Below, piece by piece: positions 26,060 to 43,595 of a stretch of DNA of 64,000 bases. The DNA comes from Tubulanus polymorphus (taxonomy: Eukaryota; Nemertea; Palaeonemertea; Tubulaniformes; Tubulanidae), in contig NC_134035.1 of the NCBI RefSeq assembly GCF_964204645.1, forward strand, positions 2,494,001-2,558,000. Reading direction: 5' to 3'. Position 1 is the first letter of the stretch, and each line of letters opens with the position of its first letter. The notes below the pieces were generated by a model. It had not been told where the DNA came from, did no database searches, and was given only the letters and a program-made list of their open reading frames with translations. The position numbers and the translations under genes were made by a program.

Positions 26060-26564
26060 TCAAGATCATAATTAAATATCATTCCATTTAAAACAACTCA
26101 AGCTTCCGTTTACTATGATTTTGAATGAGTGGTGGCATTGTGCATTATATTTTAAGGGTACTCGGCGGTAATTAGTGAGTGCGACGATACATATCAGCTC
26201 AGTCGCTGAACAGTCGTAAACTATCGTTTTAATGTCGCGTCAAATTGATAAATCTATATCAATAAACTAAATGTCCTGATCCTCAACATCTACATTCACC
26301 CATTTATTCCTCACCTTAGAGTTCAGAAATTGAATGCAGTCGTTGTTTTATTTCGTCGCTGTAAAATATCGTTGGAAATTTGGTTGATGTTGAGTTTCGG
26401 TCGTTTCCACCAGATCCAGATGTCGCGCGAGCCAGAGTAATTACAGCAAATTCAAATTAACTATATTGGTCCTTTCGGTGAAAAGAATTACATTATCGAC
26501 AATTCTAATAAAGTGAACATAAGAAGCGAGAGAAAAATAGACAACCAGCCTCCACCTAATAAGT

Positions 26565-26734
26565 TTACTGTCCTCCATCGAAGCTGGGAATTAATGCAAC
26601 TTCGATTTTCTTAACCATCTTCAATGGCATTTCACCAACAGAAAAGGCCAGGGGCATTGGAACTAAAGGTTTCTAAAATTTGTTAATGGTTAAAATAACT
26701 ACCTCAGCAAGCTTCTTCAAATCGGCCCGTGTTA
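26565..26734 (-). CDS. Two exon-like pieces of an unknown gene
   Basis: I do not recognise this. Two short open segments on the minus strand are joined by a 30-bp gap with splice-like borders: 26703-26734 (reads VTRADLKKLAE when supplied with a preceding G) and 26565-26672 (35 codons ending in IPSFDGGQ then TAA). The phases match (0/0) and the residues look protein-like, for example MPLKMVKKIEVALIPSF. However, a 30-bp intron is too short for normal splicing in most animals, and no upstream exon was found before PINX1 ends at 27874. It could be a decayed gene end, a chance frame, or part of a transposon. Confidence 0.25.
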
Positions 26735-26882
26735 CTTGGAAAAAAATACAGATTTATTGATAAGTCACTAACCATATGAAATAAACAGAGAATGGGCTAG
26801 AGGTAAAATTACTAGCATTTAAACTAGCATTTATTCTCAGAAGAAATAAATAACACCAGCATGTTATAAAACAATAGGTTAT

Positions 26883-27800
26883 ACAGTTAACTTGACCCCT
26901 CCCTGAATAGACGGGACATTTGGTCCGAAACACAGATCAGAAATACACTAAATGGAGAATTATTTCATTTCATTCGAAGTAAGTCCGTGATGGCCAGGTA
27001 TTAGTTGTAGTTTGTACACATTCTTTCATTCAGTGTTATAATGTACAGATAGGCCTTACTCAGTAGCATTGTAAAACAATATTTCAATTCTTTTGTAAAT
27101 GCATTTATTCCTGTGGAAATAAAATCACACATATCAACATTTAGATACAAACAGAAATCTACGATCAATTAACTTTTTTCATGAACTTCTTTTTTCAAGT
27201 GTTATTTCTCAAAGTTATACACAGTTAACCCCTCTCCAAGCTAAGGAACTGGAACATTTGGTGTGAATCACAGATCGGAAAATACATTAAATAGTAAATT
27301 ATTTAATTTCAGTCCAAGTGAGCCCAAAGTCTACGACGGTCATTTATAAGTTAGATGAGGTTTACTGTACCGGGTACATTTAGTCAGCCGTATAATGTAC
27401 AATAAGACAGTATCTTCACTTGCCAGGGTTTGATTGCCTCCTTCCTAACTAGTACAGACCCTTCATTGGTCTAACTAGTACAGACCCTTCATTGGTCTAA
27501 CTAGTACAGACCCTTCATTGGTCTATTACACTGCCCAAGATTTATTGGACAGACAGGTTGCCACTCAGTGGTCACCGGTCTATAGATCTAGCCAATCAGA
27601 AGCATTGTATCAATAGAGTGAAAAACAACTCATCTGATTGGCTCAATACATAGACTGCACACCAAAGACATCTTGGACAGTGTAATAGACCAATGAAGGG
27701 GTCTGCCAGGGTTCTTGTGGGCATGAGCTTCGGCAACCAAACCCTGGCAAGCGAGGATGAATATAGTATACAGCTATTTACTCATGAGTAGCATTATGAA
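26883..27800. repeat. Diverged direct duplication, about 230-bp unit
   Basis: Copy A (26883-27115) and copy B (27220-27417, continued at 27756-27800 beyond an insertion) share the order ACAGTTAAC, GGAACATTTGG/GGGACATTTGG, CACAGATC, TTATTT(C/A)ATTTCA, TATAATGTACA and AGTAGCATT. The interruption of copy B by the element at 27418-27755 shows that the element inserted after the duplication. Confidence 0.55.
27418..27755. mobile_element. Nested inverted-repeat element
   Basis: The outer ends are ACTTGCCAGGGTTTG and, inverted, CAAACCCTGGCAAG. Inside, a second pair of inverted repeats of about 35 bp begins CAGACCCTTCATTGGTCTAT (about 27520) and closes at about 27705. Just before it the 26-bp unit CTAACTAGTACAGACCCTTC... 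is repeated three times (about 27450-27530). A third inverted pair is built on CAATCAGA/TCTGATTG. The layered symmetry implies either a nested insertion or one element with internal duplications. No coding capacity. Confidence 0.75.
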
Positions 27801-27873
27801 ACCATAACTACAACAACTTAACACGAGTTCAACTGTAACAACTCGATGTTCCATTACACTATTATCACTATCA

Positions 27874-30510
27874 TCATAAATACGGCAATTTACACAAAGT
27901 TGAAGAGTAGGCGTCACCACCGTATCCGGTAACCAGGTTCGACAAGTCGATTCCGCGAAAACTATTTTTCTCCACGTCGTTTACTTTGACGCTTTTCGGC
28001 ATACGTTTCGACTGAAACAACACGTCTTTCTTTAAATGCACCGGTGGCGCCACTGCGGATGCTATTTCTGAACTGTTTGTTGTCGTACGCGCATCGCTTT
28101 CCGATTTCGAGTCATCGTCGCTTCTGTTTTTTCGTGACTTTTTAGATTTTTTCGCCTTTTTGCTAGAAACGTCCGCGGAAACGCTTTCCAAAGACGAATT
28201 CGAAACGGAATCATTATGTGTCATCGCATTATTTTCCGTTGTTTTGCGTTTAGACTTTTTAGATTTTTTCATCTTTTTGCTAGAAACGTCCGAGGAATTC
28301 GAAACGGAAACGTTACTCGTCACTGCGTCGCTTTCCACGTCTTTACGTTTCGACTTTTTCGATTTTTTTGCCTCGCTCGAAGTTTCATCCGCGACGGGAG
28401 CGGGCTCGTCAACTTTTGCCGAAGTTTTCTCCAGATCAACAGAGGTAGTTTCGTTGTCCCGAGATTTTTTCTTTTTTTTCGACTTTTTCACTTTTACCGT
28501 AACATCAACGCTCTGCACATCGTCATCATCCCGAGATCCGTCTTCTATTTTTGTGGCAGCTTCCAACTTTTCATCATCATCATCATTATCACCATTCGAT
28601 TTACTTTTCTTTTTCTTCTTCTTAGACTTCTTCTCGTCCGGAGACAAATCTTCTTCCTTATCTGCCGACTTTTTCTTCTTTTTATGCTTTTTCGATTTAG
28701 AAGAATCTTCATCAACATCAGCGACAGTTTCGCTAGACGGCGGTTCATCGGGCGTTTTCATTTTCTTGTCCTTCTTTTCCTTTTTACGTTTTTTCTTCGA
28801 TTTCACTGAATCCGCGTCTTCACTTTCATCCCGAGATTCCCTTTTACGTTTCTTCGATATTTCCGGCGTTTCGACCTCGCCATTTATCCCGTTATCGTCG
28901 GCGCCGATATTCACGTTCGATTGCGACGTGCAATCACTATCGACGACGTCATTCTTCTTATCGCGTAATTTTTTCAAAGCGGCCATCTTCATCGCGAAAT
29001 ATTCCTGCACGCTGTGAGCGCTGACCGTCGTGTTACTACCGTTTTCAACCGACGGCTTTTTTGGCTCGATGTCTTCTGGTTTTTCGGTTTCCTGGAATTG
29101 GATCAAACGAAACGATCGTTGACTATCATTCAGAGAGGGAGAGGGGAAGGGATAATTATCAAGAATTCCCGTACCTCGAGTTGTTGAGAAGCGCGCTTTC
29201 GTTTTCCGAGGATGCAGTTGAGATCTTGACCCTTGTACGCCGACAGATCTTTTCCTCTGGTGAACTTGTGATAGCTGAATGAAAATATATAGGACTCGGT
29301 AACAACACTTCATTCAGTTTTTCGCGCAGATCCTTCAATGATTGCAATACTAACAAAAATCACGAAAATCGAAGGCTCCTCGAATAATCAATTGGAAAAT
29401 CCAGATTTTTCTTCTTTATAATTATCGTGGATTTCATTTTAAAATCATGGGTTTCCTTTACTACTTTTCTGGTCGGATCTAAATATGTTTGAAACTGTAT
29501 CGGGTACTTACTGCACTCTGCCTTTCGATGTTTTCGATTTCTCCTCGAGACTGGCGACCGCAGACTCCTCGTTATTATTCGGCGTGTTCGATCCGCTGCC
29601 AGAATGGTTGTCTTGTAACGACGACAGCAAAGAGTTGAAATCATCTTGATGTGCGATCCAGTTATCAGCGTGTTTAGCCGTACATCCGACCCCTAGAGCG
29701 GAGAGTGCATTGAAAACATGAATTTAATCTCATAATATTTTGATCTAATTATATCTACCCTTTATTTGCATTTTTTCCCACCTTCCCTGAAATGAGTTTA
29801 TTCGAAAATTACCCACAAGAGTTTTGTCGCGAAATTGTTTTTTGTATCATTAAGACTTTTCTAGACATTTGTTATTTTTGACCAGAATTCTCCAACCAAA
29901 AATCTCAGAAGACTTCTACAGACCTGTAGGTTTAAGGAATTGCCTCTCTGGAAGGTAGTTTAGTATCTTACCGAAATTGTTGTCTTTTTTTCTCAATAGA
30001 ACTGGTTCCGATATGCCGGTTAATTCACGTCCTAAACCTTTTCCTTTTTCCCAACCCATTTTCTCAAGTAACCGATGCCCGAGTTTGGATTCATCTGAAA
30101 AGATAATACTATTCATTTAAAACAGTGCAACCAATAATACAAGCCATAGGCAACAACAGTTTTCGGGCGCAGGCTCGAAATCCGAAATTACCACAAACAT
30201 TATTTAACTTGTCGAAATGCTATGCTTAAAATATGCTCATGTTTGAAACAGAGAAAAAAAGGCCTTAAAGATCTCGCACTCTCAGTCTCAACGCAATTTG
30301 GACAGAGTATTCCTTAAAATCCTTTTCACTTCAGCGTTATCATAATTTTATGTCCGAGTTAAGTCCAGGAAAGAAATGACAACGGTTCGAAATGAAGGAA
30401 TGACCAATATTCGACGAATCTGACGAGTAAATCTTACCGTTTGTCCAGTCTAACCCGTTAGGATTGACCGAATACTTCTTCTGCTTCTTTATCCCAGCTA
30501 ACATCGCCAT
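27874..30510 (-). CDS. PINX1: PIN2/TERF1-interacting telomerase inhibitor 1
   Basis: Nucleolar G-patch protein; in characterised species it binds telomerase and TRF1 and takes part in rRNA processing. Five exons: 30438-30510, 29972-30094, 29512-29692, 29175-29274 and 27874-29091, giving 564 aa. The N-terminus MAMLAGIKKQKKYSVNPNG matches the family. The G-patch (about 25-70) has EKMGWEKGKGLG at 35-46. NWIAHQDDFNSLL and SLEEKSKTSKGRVHYHKFTRGKDLS (written here in two blocks: SLEEKSKTSKGRV, YHKFTRGKDLS) are diagnostic. The last exon has SVQEYFAMKMAALK, then a long lysine/serine/aspartate-rich tail with repeated SKK-KKSKKSKRK units. Human PINX1 has 328 aa, so this tail is unusually long. It is head-to-head with PLK1. 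Confidence 0.93.
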
Positions 30511-30574
30511 GCTGCCAACTAATACAATTCAATCGAAAGCTTTATTTACAAGGAAAGAATTCATTTTAATTCGT

Positions 30575-30640
30575 CTCCGGCATGTGAGTTATCACTACGC
30601 CGCCACTCTACCGATAGGATGCAATCGCTGAGCAAAGAGT
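30575..30640. repeat. R1 repeat fragment in the PINX1/PLK1 interval
   Basis: Left-end fragment of the repeat seen at 4143-4580 and 38708-39130, recognised by GGCATGTGAGTTATCACTAC. It lies only about 65 bp upstream of the PINX1 start codon. Confidence 0.5.
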
Positions 30641-30932
30641 TTAGAGGGGGCCTTTCTATTCTATTCTGGGGGCTGTCACTCCGCAAGTATCGTCCTGTGG
30701 TTGGCCCGGGGTCCCGGGTGGGCAAATTGGAGGTCGGCCGGCCACTCTCACTCGTCGGACGATGAGGTTTTTTGCCTTTGCAGAAATAAGTGTTATGGAT
30801 GAATTTCGGATTTTTCAACCCCGAGGATACTGGCCTTTAGGCAGCGTCAATTTGAGCGGGTTTCCCGAAACCTGTGCCGAACCCCCGGCCGCCGTGAGCC
30901 GATATCCCATAGGGTATCGTATGGTGCTGCCA

Positions 30933-31119
30933 CCAATCACGCGAAAATGCACGCTGAGTAGCTGACGCTGGCAGTCGAGGTGCGAGAAAGTTTCTAACAA
31001 CGTTTTTGGCCAGTAGATGGCGACACGTTAATGGCGTTCGACCAATCGACGCACGGAACACATACGACGACGACCAATAGAAATCGAGATAACATATCGC
31101 AGCGGGCTGGAAATTTGAA
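30933..31119 (+). promoter_or_regulatory. Candidate PLK1 G2/M promoter elements
   Basis: CCAAT boxes at 30933-30937, 31042-31046 and 31074-31078; the last two start 32 bp apart. A TTTGAA (cell-cycle homology region core) is at 31114-31119, about 107 bp before the PLK1 ATG. In vertebrates, G2/M genes bound by NF-Y and the DREAM/MMB complex commonly combine CCAAT boxes spaced 31-34 bp with a CHR. That this works here is inference. The same interval must also serve PINX1 in the other direction. Confidence 0.5.
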
Positions 31120-31225
31120 TCGCGTAAAGTACGGAAAAACTGACTTACCCAACTCGATCTAATCGCTTATCTCTCGGATTTTCGACAATTTTTATTCGAT
31201 CGGATCACTGAATCTATTTGCGGGG

Positions 31226-36716
<5,491 letters not shown>

Positions 36717-36754
36717 GACGACGCTCGCTAAATCGCGTTTAAAGACAATGAAGA

Positions 36755-38264
36755 AATAAAGCGGTAAATTACCGGTGAATTCACTTGAAATCGACGGCCA
36801 GTCTCGACTCGACGAATGACGCTAATTTAAACTGTGATGCTATGATCGTTCGCGGGTCGTCTGCTGCCAGTAAATAGCCTACTATTGTCGTGAATTCACT
36901 AGACTTTGTAAAGAAAATAGCTGGCTCCCTTCAGGTCGGGTGCCTGCAGATGGAGCGGACACATGGGATATTCAGTACTCTAGCGAATGATGTGATTATT
37001 TGAATGGTTTTCTATGATTGTTGGAATGTATGATGAAAGTTGTTGTCGTTTTCTGGTTGGTATTCGTTATTTGTCGATTCCTCTTCATAGAGAGTATATA
37101 CGCCTCTTGCTCCACGGTACAGGCTCGACGGGAACTACTACTTCAGAGTAGTTTTCTAGAGCTCTGAAGTACCAAAAATAACAATAATTTTGAATTCAAC
37201 TATTACATGATGCTTGATAAAACTACTACAATTACAACAATTTAAGTGAAACGTGTTACAACGCTCGGCTCTGAGGTTCTAGACTAGTAAATCTGTTCAT
37301 TTTAAGTTTGTTGTATTCAGTATGAACTTATGTGAATTATCTTATTTCGAGAAAAGTTGGTTCTATCCAAGTTTGTTATAACAAGGTTTTACCGAGGAGA
37401 TAGCAGGTAGTCTGGTCCGATGAGAGGGCGAATTTGGCTTTGTCACTCCACTATGTGTACACAATGCTTATAATGAGTTTCGGGTAAGACTCCCGGGTTG
37501 AACATCGATAAACCTGAGCGTATGTACTTAATGAATGTTATCACTCATCTGATAGACGTTCATCTCCGAGGCGGAGGCAAAATTAGGGTCGTCGATATTT
37601 TAGTTTATTTAATGTGTGCGTTATTTTAGGGCTCCCAATACATTAAGAGGAGAGTCTCGAAAAATTGACAGCACCCTATAATAGGACTTGATACTGCATG
37701 CATGAAGCATAGGGATAAGCTTAATTCTGTGTGCTTGAATTCATGAATGGCCCCTTAGAGTAATTGTCTGAAGGTCCCTTACGTTAACTTATATAATACA
37801 GGGCATCCTGACATTCCTGTTTCTCTATAACCAACTTGTATTTATCTAATTAACAAACGCTGATTTTAATTAAGGGTCGATGTCTAAATTCTGGAATTGT
37901 ATCCCGTGCCTGACTGGCAGACTGATAAAATGAACAGGACCGTCTGTGAATATAAGAGCTCGTATGTTCATTCCATGTACATTTATTTAACTCGCATTTA
38001 AAAAAAAACCAAGAAAACCTCTCGAGTTTTTTATCGAATATGAAGTAAAAAACTAGCATTTATATAAATGCGAAAATATGACGATAGCCGAGGAAAGCAG
38101 GGCTATGTTTCATGATTGTACAGCACTTATTCGCATTTAAACATTTCTATATTTTAATATCTCGTGTTGCAGAAATAGTGTAAAAACTTTAAATCGTTTG
38201 AATCTATGTGACGAACGAAACGAAAATAGAAAATCATGTAGATTTCCATCGGTGAAATAATAAA
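36755..38264 (+). terminator. Two PLK1 poly(A) signal candidates
   Basis: AATAAA occurs at 36755-36760, only 39 bases past the stop, and again at 38259-38264. The sequence between has no gene and could be a long 3' UTR if the distal signal is used. Which one is used cannot be told from sequence. Confidence 0.4.
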
Positions 38265-40050
38265 GAATATTAGTCAATCATTCCTTTAAAACAGTCTTGT
38301 CTTTTTTTTGTTGTTTCAGTGAAGTCAACCCTCGATTGTAAGCCACCTTTCTACCCGAACATTGTATTCTTGATTTAAAACAGTTCATTCATTCTTGAGG
38401 AAAATCTTGTCTTGCTACCTACCAGCCTTGATCTACCTCTGAGGGTGCTGATTTGTTAACAAGATACTGGTGGTGCGAACTGATTTGGATAATTGAGAGT
38501 TGGTGCTCAAGAATCCGGCCTCCTTTCTTAATCTTAGTGAGCTAAAGCCTACAATTTGCGCCTTTCAGTCAAAATGAACAATTCTCGCGTATCAATAGTG
38601 AAGTCAAATACTTGTAGATCAATTATATCTTATTATATGGACTGAATTCAAGGAATAAAGGAAAATATTTATTGATCATATCATGGTCTAAAGATGTCTA
38701 GGAATAAAATTTAATTTGCTGATGAATCTTCCTGTGGCATGTGAGTCATTGCTCCGCTGCCGCTTTACCGCAAGCTTATTTCAATCGCGGAGCAAATAGC
38801 TCTTTTAACAGTGGCTTGAAACTTTAATTCAAATGCTTATATTTCCCAAATAAAAGTCTTATGACAATAAATTGTATATTTGAAATACACTGGCATTGAA
38901 TGATACATCAAATTCGACTAAAAAAAATACTTTAATTCCTCGCATGCCACAGTATAATAGCGAGCTGTCATAAATCTAAACCGTTCAGTGCTGCCCCAAT
39001 GAATAACGATAGCGGGATTTTTGTGAACTAAAATAAGCGCGTATTTTAGGCGCCGGATTATAAATTATCTTATAACGTACAATATACCGACCACTTTAGC
39101 GCCAAATTCTGATAAACAGTGTCATACTACGAACCTATCATTAATTCTAAAAGATATTTCTGATGTTTTAAGATAGTTCAAAGATGGTTTATCAGCGAAA
39201 AGTTTTGAAAATACACGTCTGTGAGGGGCCCATCTTGGGGTGCATTTGTCAACTGTGTGATTGAGAAGAAATGCTTGAATTGCAGCCTAATACGTTTTCA
39301 TATAGAAATATGAAAGGCATCAGGTGGATTTCATACCCGTCATGACAAATTTTCATGCCTGCTGTGTCAGGCGAACAGGTGACAGACACAGAAATGTTTC
39401 AGCTTGCGTTCCAGCCTGAGCGCCGAGAAAACTCAATACTATACGAGACAAGTACATGTACGTGACTTCATGACTACATAACGGTACACACTTTCACTGT
39501 ACATACATATTTGATTTGTACCGATTATGTGGTACTGTCCACCCGTTCCTTCAAGAAAACGATTTCGAATGCCTTTGGTAGCTGAGCAGGGGGTCACGGC
39601 TTGAACGGTTTTTTCGTGACATTAAGCTGATACGAATACAATCAAGTATCACGGTAGAAATACGTTTAGAAGTAGATGGAACTGAGTGATTAAGTATCTG
39701 TCTATGGTATCTCAACAAATCTCCCCGATTTTTAGCTATTTACGAAAATTCCCTGATTTTTAGCTTTTTAATATATAACCTGACTATTGACTTTTTAAAG
39801 AAAAGAAGAAAATGCCTTGACTATTCCGACCTGATTTTTAGATATGCAAAAATGTATATGTTATCTTTACCCGTATATGCAAAAAATACTCAATGGTTAG
39901 TCCGATATTCGCCCGCTGATGCGCCACAGATTTCCCAGATGGCTCTATACACGAGGCAGTGCAGAATGCAGAATGCAACGGGACTGAATACATGTGCAAA
40001 TAGTGTCTATAGGATAGGAAAAACTAATTTTAGAGGACTCAAATTGCCAA
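38265..40050. other. Intergenic before the GT92 gene
   Basis: Contains the third dispersed R1 repeat (38708-39130, next entry). Otherwise nothing is recognised. The GT92 promoter is expected near the right end. Confidence 0.4.
38708..39130. repeat. Interspersed repeat family R1, copy 3
   Basis: About 420 bp with the same motif order as 4143-4580: GGCATGTGAGTCATTGCTCC, CTCGCATGCCACAGTATAAT, GAATAACGATAGCGGGATTT, then AACGTACAATATACCGACC. This copy has GCTCCGCTGCCGCTTTACCG and, further on, an inverted CAATCGCGGAGCAAATAGC, which the tandem-block copies have lost. Confidence 0.7.
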
Positions 40051-40051
40051 C

Positions 40052-42129
40052 ATGCAAGGAAAACCGGTAAAGAAACGAAATCGTATTTTTTGATTTGACG
40101 GATTTCGCCATATTTTACGATAACGGAGTTTCGAAATAATTCCTGAGCTTCATTTTCAGAGATATTTCATACTTTTCGTATTTATCGCTGCCGTCTTCGT
40201 CGTAACTTTCTTCAACGATTCCTCGACCAGGATCGACGGCGTCGTGAAGACAGTCGCCCTTAAAATCCGCGGCGATCGGAAAGAAAAGTATTCGGCTAAA
40301 GACGCTGGAAATAGACAGACTCGAAACCGTTTTTCGTCGTGGTACCATTCCGTGCCGGTGCCGTCGACGACCAGCTCCCCGAGAATGACTGCTACGACTA
40401 TGCGGCCAATTCCTCGGAAAAAGAATTTCGAAGGCGTCGAATGGAAAGTATCCGCCGGCGGCCTTTTCCCTACGCTGCAGATCGGCGGTTGGCAAGTAGT
40501 CGACGGTCGAATCGACGTGCGCCTTCATACCGCTTTTCTAGACGATCGGCCCGAACTGGTCTCTGATCCGCTGATACGAATAACGAGCGTCGCCTCGATG
40601 AAAATCACCGAGCAGAAGATGTACTGCGTCTTGTGGTTCGACGGAGACTTCTTCGCCGAGAACGACACTGTATCGATGCAAGTGAATTACGTCGGGCCGT
40701 GGGGCGCTTTCAGTTACGGTATCAACTACGACCACTACGTGCTAGCCTGCCCGGTGACGAATTCATCGCGGATTCCCAGCCACGTGTCGATCATAACCAG
40801 AAAAGGCGAACAACCGACGACTTTACTGGCCGTCGAAAAGCCCGAGAAGCCCGGTAAGCGACAGGGCTTCGCGACTTGCGTGGCGACCAGATACGGTCAT
40901 TTGGACGCGTACAGACTGATCGAGTGGATGGAACTGCAATACATACTCGGTGTAAGACTGGTCGGTATATACGCTAATGGAGTGGATAGTTTATCCGACA
41001 AGGTTTTTAGATTCTACCAAAAATCGGGACTAGTCGACTACCGCACCATGGGTGAGTGTTACTATAGATTTACTACTACGCCAATGTTGGGATATAAAAG
41101 CTACAGGCCCGTTTTGACGGCGGACGGGAACGAAGACCCCATAATTCAGAAGAACTTCACGCCAAAAGTCTCTAAATCATCGGTCTTTTGAAAAAGAAGC
41201 GAGATGAGATTCTCAAATACGCCCCGCTTTGGCGACACGAGTATTACCGCTTTGCTTAATGTCATGCCAGCAATCAGAAACATTATTTTCAGGTGTGACT
41301 GCAGTACTGACTGATATTAATCTCAATATTCAGACTTAACAAGTTAAAACCCACAGTTGATGATTTAAAAATTTATTTTCTGACAATTTCGGAGTTTATG
41401 TTACTAACTCCATCATCAGAGAAACCAAAAAATTACCGAATTTAATTATCTTAATTTTTTCAACTGTAGGTTTTGACTATATTATTTTTGTGTCATTTTC
41501 AAGGAACCCCACTGGGCGACAACAAAACATCGTCAGTGCTACTCGGCGAAAAGACCAGCTTCAACAACTGTCTTTTGAGAAACATGTACTCATTCGACTA
41601 TATAACAGTAGTCGATACCGACGAAATCATAATTCCACAAAAACCTGAACATCGCACATACGAACAATTGATCGGATATCTAATAGCCAAACATCGTTCT
41701 CCGAATTCGCCGGCTCCGTCGTTCATGTTCAGAAACGCTTATTACTGGACCAACTTCTCGCCGGACGACGAACACCAGCCGAAACAACTGGCAACGTTAC
41801 GCGTACTGAACCGTCTTCCGCCGAGCCTGCCCGGCTACTCGGTCAAAAGTATCCTCGATCCACGGTCGTGCTTGTTAACGCACAGCCATTACTGTTTATT
41901 TTTCGCGGCGAAATTCGACGGTAAAAATAACGTCGTCTCGCCGGAAGCGGAACTCGGCTTGAACCACCATTACAAAGACTGTCATTTCGATTCGTACTAC
42001 AAGAAGAAGGGGTTGTGCGAAGAGGGCAGACGTTCGTTGCAGCGTTCGCCGGTTATGTTGAAATATAAGGACGCGCTAATCCCGAAAGTGAGTAGAGTCT
42101 TGAAATCAGTCGGTTTACCCGAAATATAG
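40052..42129 (+). CDS. GT92 (DUF23) family glycosyltransferase
   Basis: Type II Golgi membrane glycosyltransferase of family GT92; characterised members (nematode GALT-1, plant GALS) add galactose, but the substrate here is unknown. Exons: a proposed 5-codon first exon 40052-40066 (MQGKP), then 40160-41051 and 41504-42129; total 510 aa. Exon 2 opens with the hydrophobic anchor RYFILFVFIAAVFVVTFF (residues 6-23), followed by a stem. The catalytic domain begins near GFATCVATRYGHLDAYRLIE. The metal-binding DTDE motif is at 340-343 (YITVVDTDEIIIPQ). The acceptor at 40158-40159 is good. The first exon and its 93-bp intron are inference from frame and topology; no ATG exists in frame in exon 2 before the anchor. 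An AATAAA lies at 42136-42141. Confidence 0.88.
41344..41475. mobile_element. Small inverted-repeat element in GT92 intron
   Basis: The ends are AAACCCACAGTTGATGATTT and, inverted, AAAACCTACAGTTGAAAA. The interior TCGGAGTTTATGTTACTAAC and CATCATCAGAGAAACCAAA recur in diverged form at about 55590-55700 in an SBF1 intron (CTACAGTTGATGACTTAAAG; ATCGGAGAAACCAAAC). Confidence 0.6.
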
Positions 42130-42478
42130 CCCGAAAATAAAACGAATATCTCTGCGACCTATTGAAACAGTCTTTATTGTCGAGATAATTTCCTTGGCGC
42201 ACATTACAATGTGCATGACAGTTATCTGATAATGTTATTCCCTATACTGTGCGTCTATTTTCTTTTTATCAAACACCGAATCAATATTGAACTGATCAGC
42301 ACTTGAACTGATTCAGGTTTTACATCGAAAAAAAAGGCCAAGTGTCGTACATATTATATAGCGTGCATGCCTTACACAAATCACATTTTCTATTCTATCC
42401 AAGTTTTAAGCAGGATTTTCTAATAACGGGGGGGAGGGGCGATTCTTTCCTTGCACTGGTGGATATAAGTCTGAGACC

Positions 42479-42570
42479 CAGTTCCACAGTTGTGAGTTAG
42501 AGTTAAAGTTAGTTCACTTTCAATGTTTTGAGTCAAATCTTAACTCAGAACTGTGGAACTGGACCCGAGG
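42479..42570. mobile_element. MITE family M1, intergenic copy
   Basis: Well preserved M1 copy: left end CCAGTTCCACAGTTGTGAGT, right end TCAGAACTGTGGAACTGGAC. It lies between the GT92 and UGT genes. Confidence 0.75.
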
Positions 42571-43595
42571 GTTTCGGTCCAAAATTTCCCACAGAATTTA
42601 GTGAAATGACTACGCTTTGGAGGCTATAGTCAACAAATGGAGAAAGTTCGCAATAAGACACAAGTTTTTTTTCGCATTTTTATAAGTCTAATTGGCGCAT
42701 CGGTTTTTTATTGGTAGACGAACACAAAAAGGAATATTTCAGAAAATCTTCGTGGGTATTCTCCTTCAAACGACTCTCAATACCAAGATCTATTCTCTCA
42801 ATACCAAAGACACCTCTGCAATGCTCGACGAACGAAGGGTTCGCTAATTATTGACAGGAATATGTATGAATAGGTTTTATAGAATATGTCTATTGTACAA
42901 TACTTTGCATGGGTCTCATATCGGTGCATATTCACTAATTGTATTATATTCAACGCGTCCGAGGGGCTCAAAAACGATTCAAGTTATAAATCAGTCCCCG
43001 CTCGAATCAGCACAGTGAGGTAAGATCATGAATTTTGAGGCGATTTATTTATCGATGGATACAGTTCGTCCATTTCACGTCAATCAGCAGCGCGATAACA
43101 TCGTACCTTGTAACGCTTTGAGTAATCTAATCATGGGTAACATTAAATATACCTGAGCTTTACAGGTCGCGAGAACAGAAATATCCATAATCGTCTCGCA
43201 GGCACGTTCGAAGAAATTTTTGATTGCCGCGGCTAATTGCCGTTTTTTTACAAGTTCCAACATTACCGCGGCGAATTCACTTCAATTTCGTAAAAAACAT
43301 AGTATAGAAAGAAAAAAAATCATTCAGTCGATTACTGGCTCGACTGTTAAATCGTTGGTTGTATACAAATATTCTTCATATTTCCATTGCCTTGGTCAGC
43401 CGAAGGAGTAAATGCAACAAACAAAATTTAGAAAATTCGCCCAAAGTTTTTGATAGGCCTACATGCAAATCGTGAATGTCAAATCTTAAATTTCACTCAC
43501 TGGTGTAGAAAGCTGCGCTGAAAGTGAGAGTTAAAGGGGCGCTTAAAAATGACGTGAAAAAATGTCAGAAAGTTCCTCGTCGCAAATTTCAGATA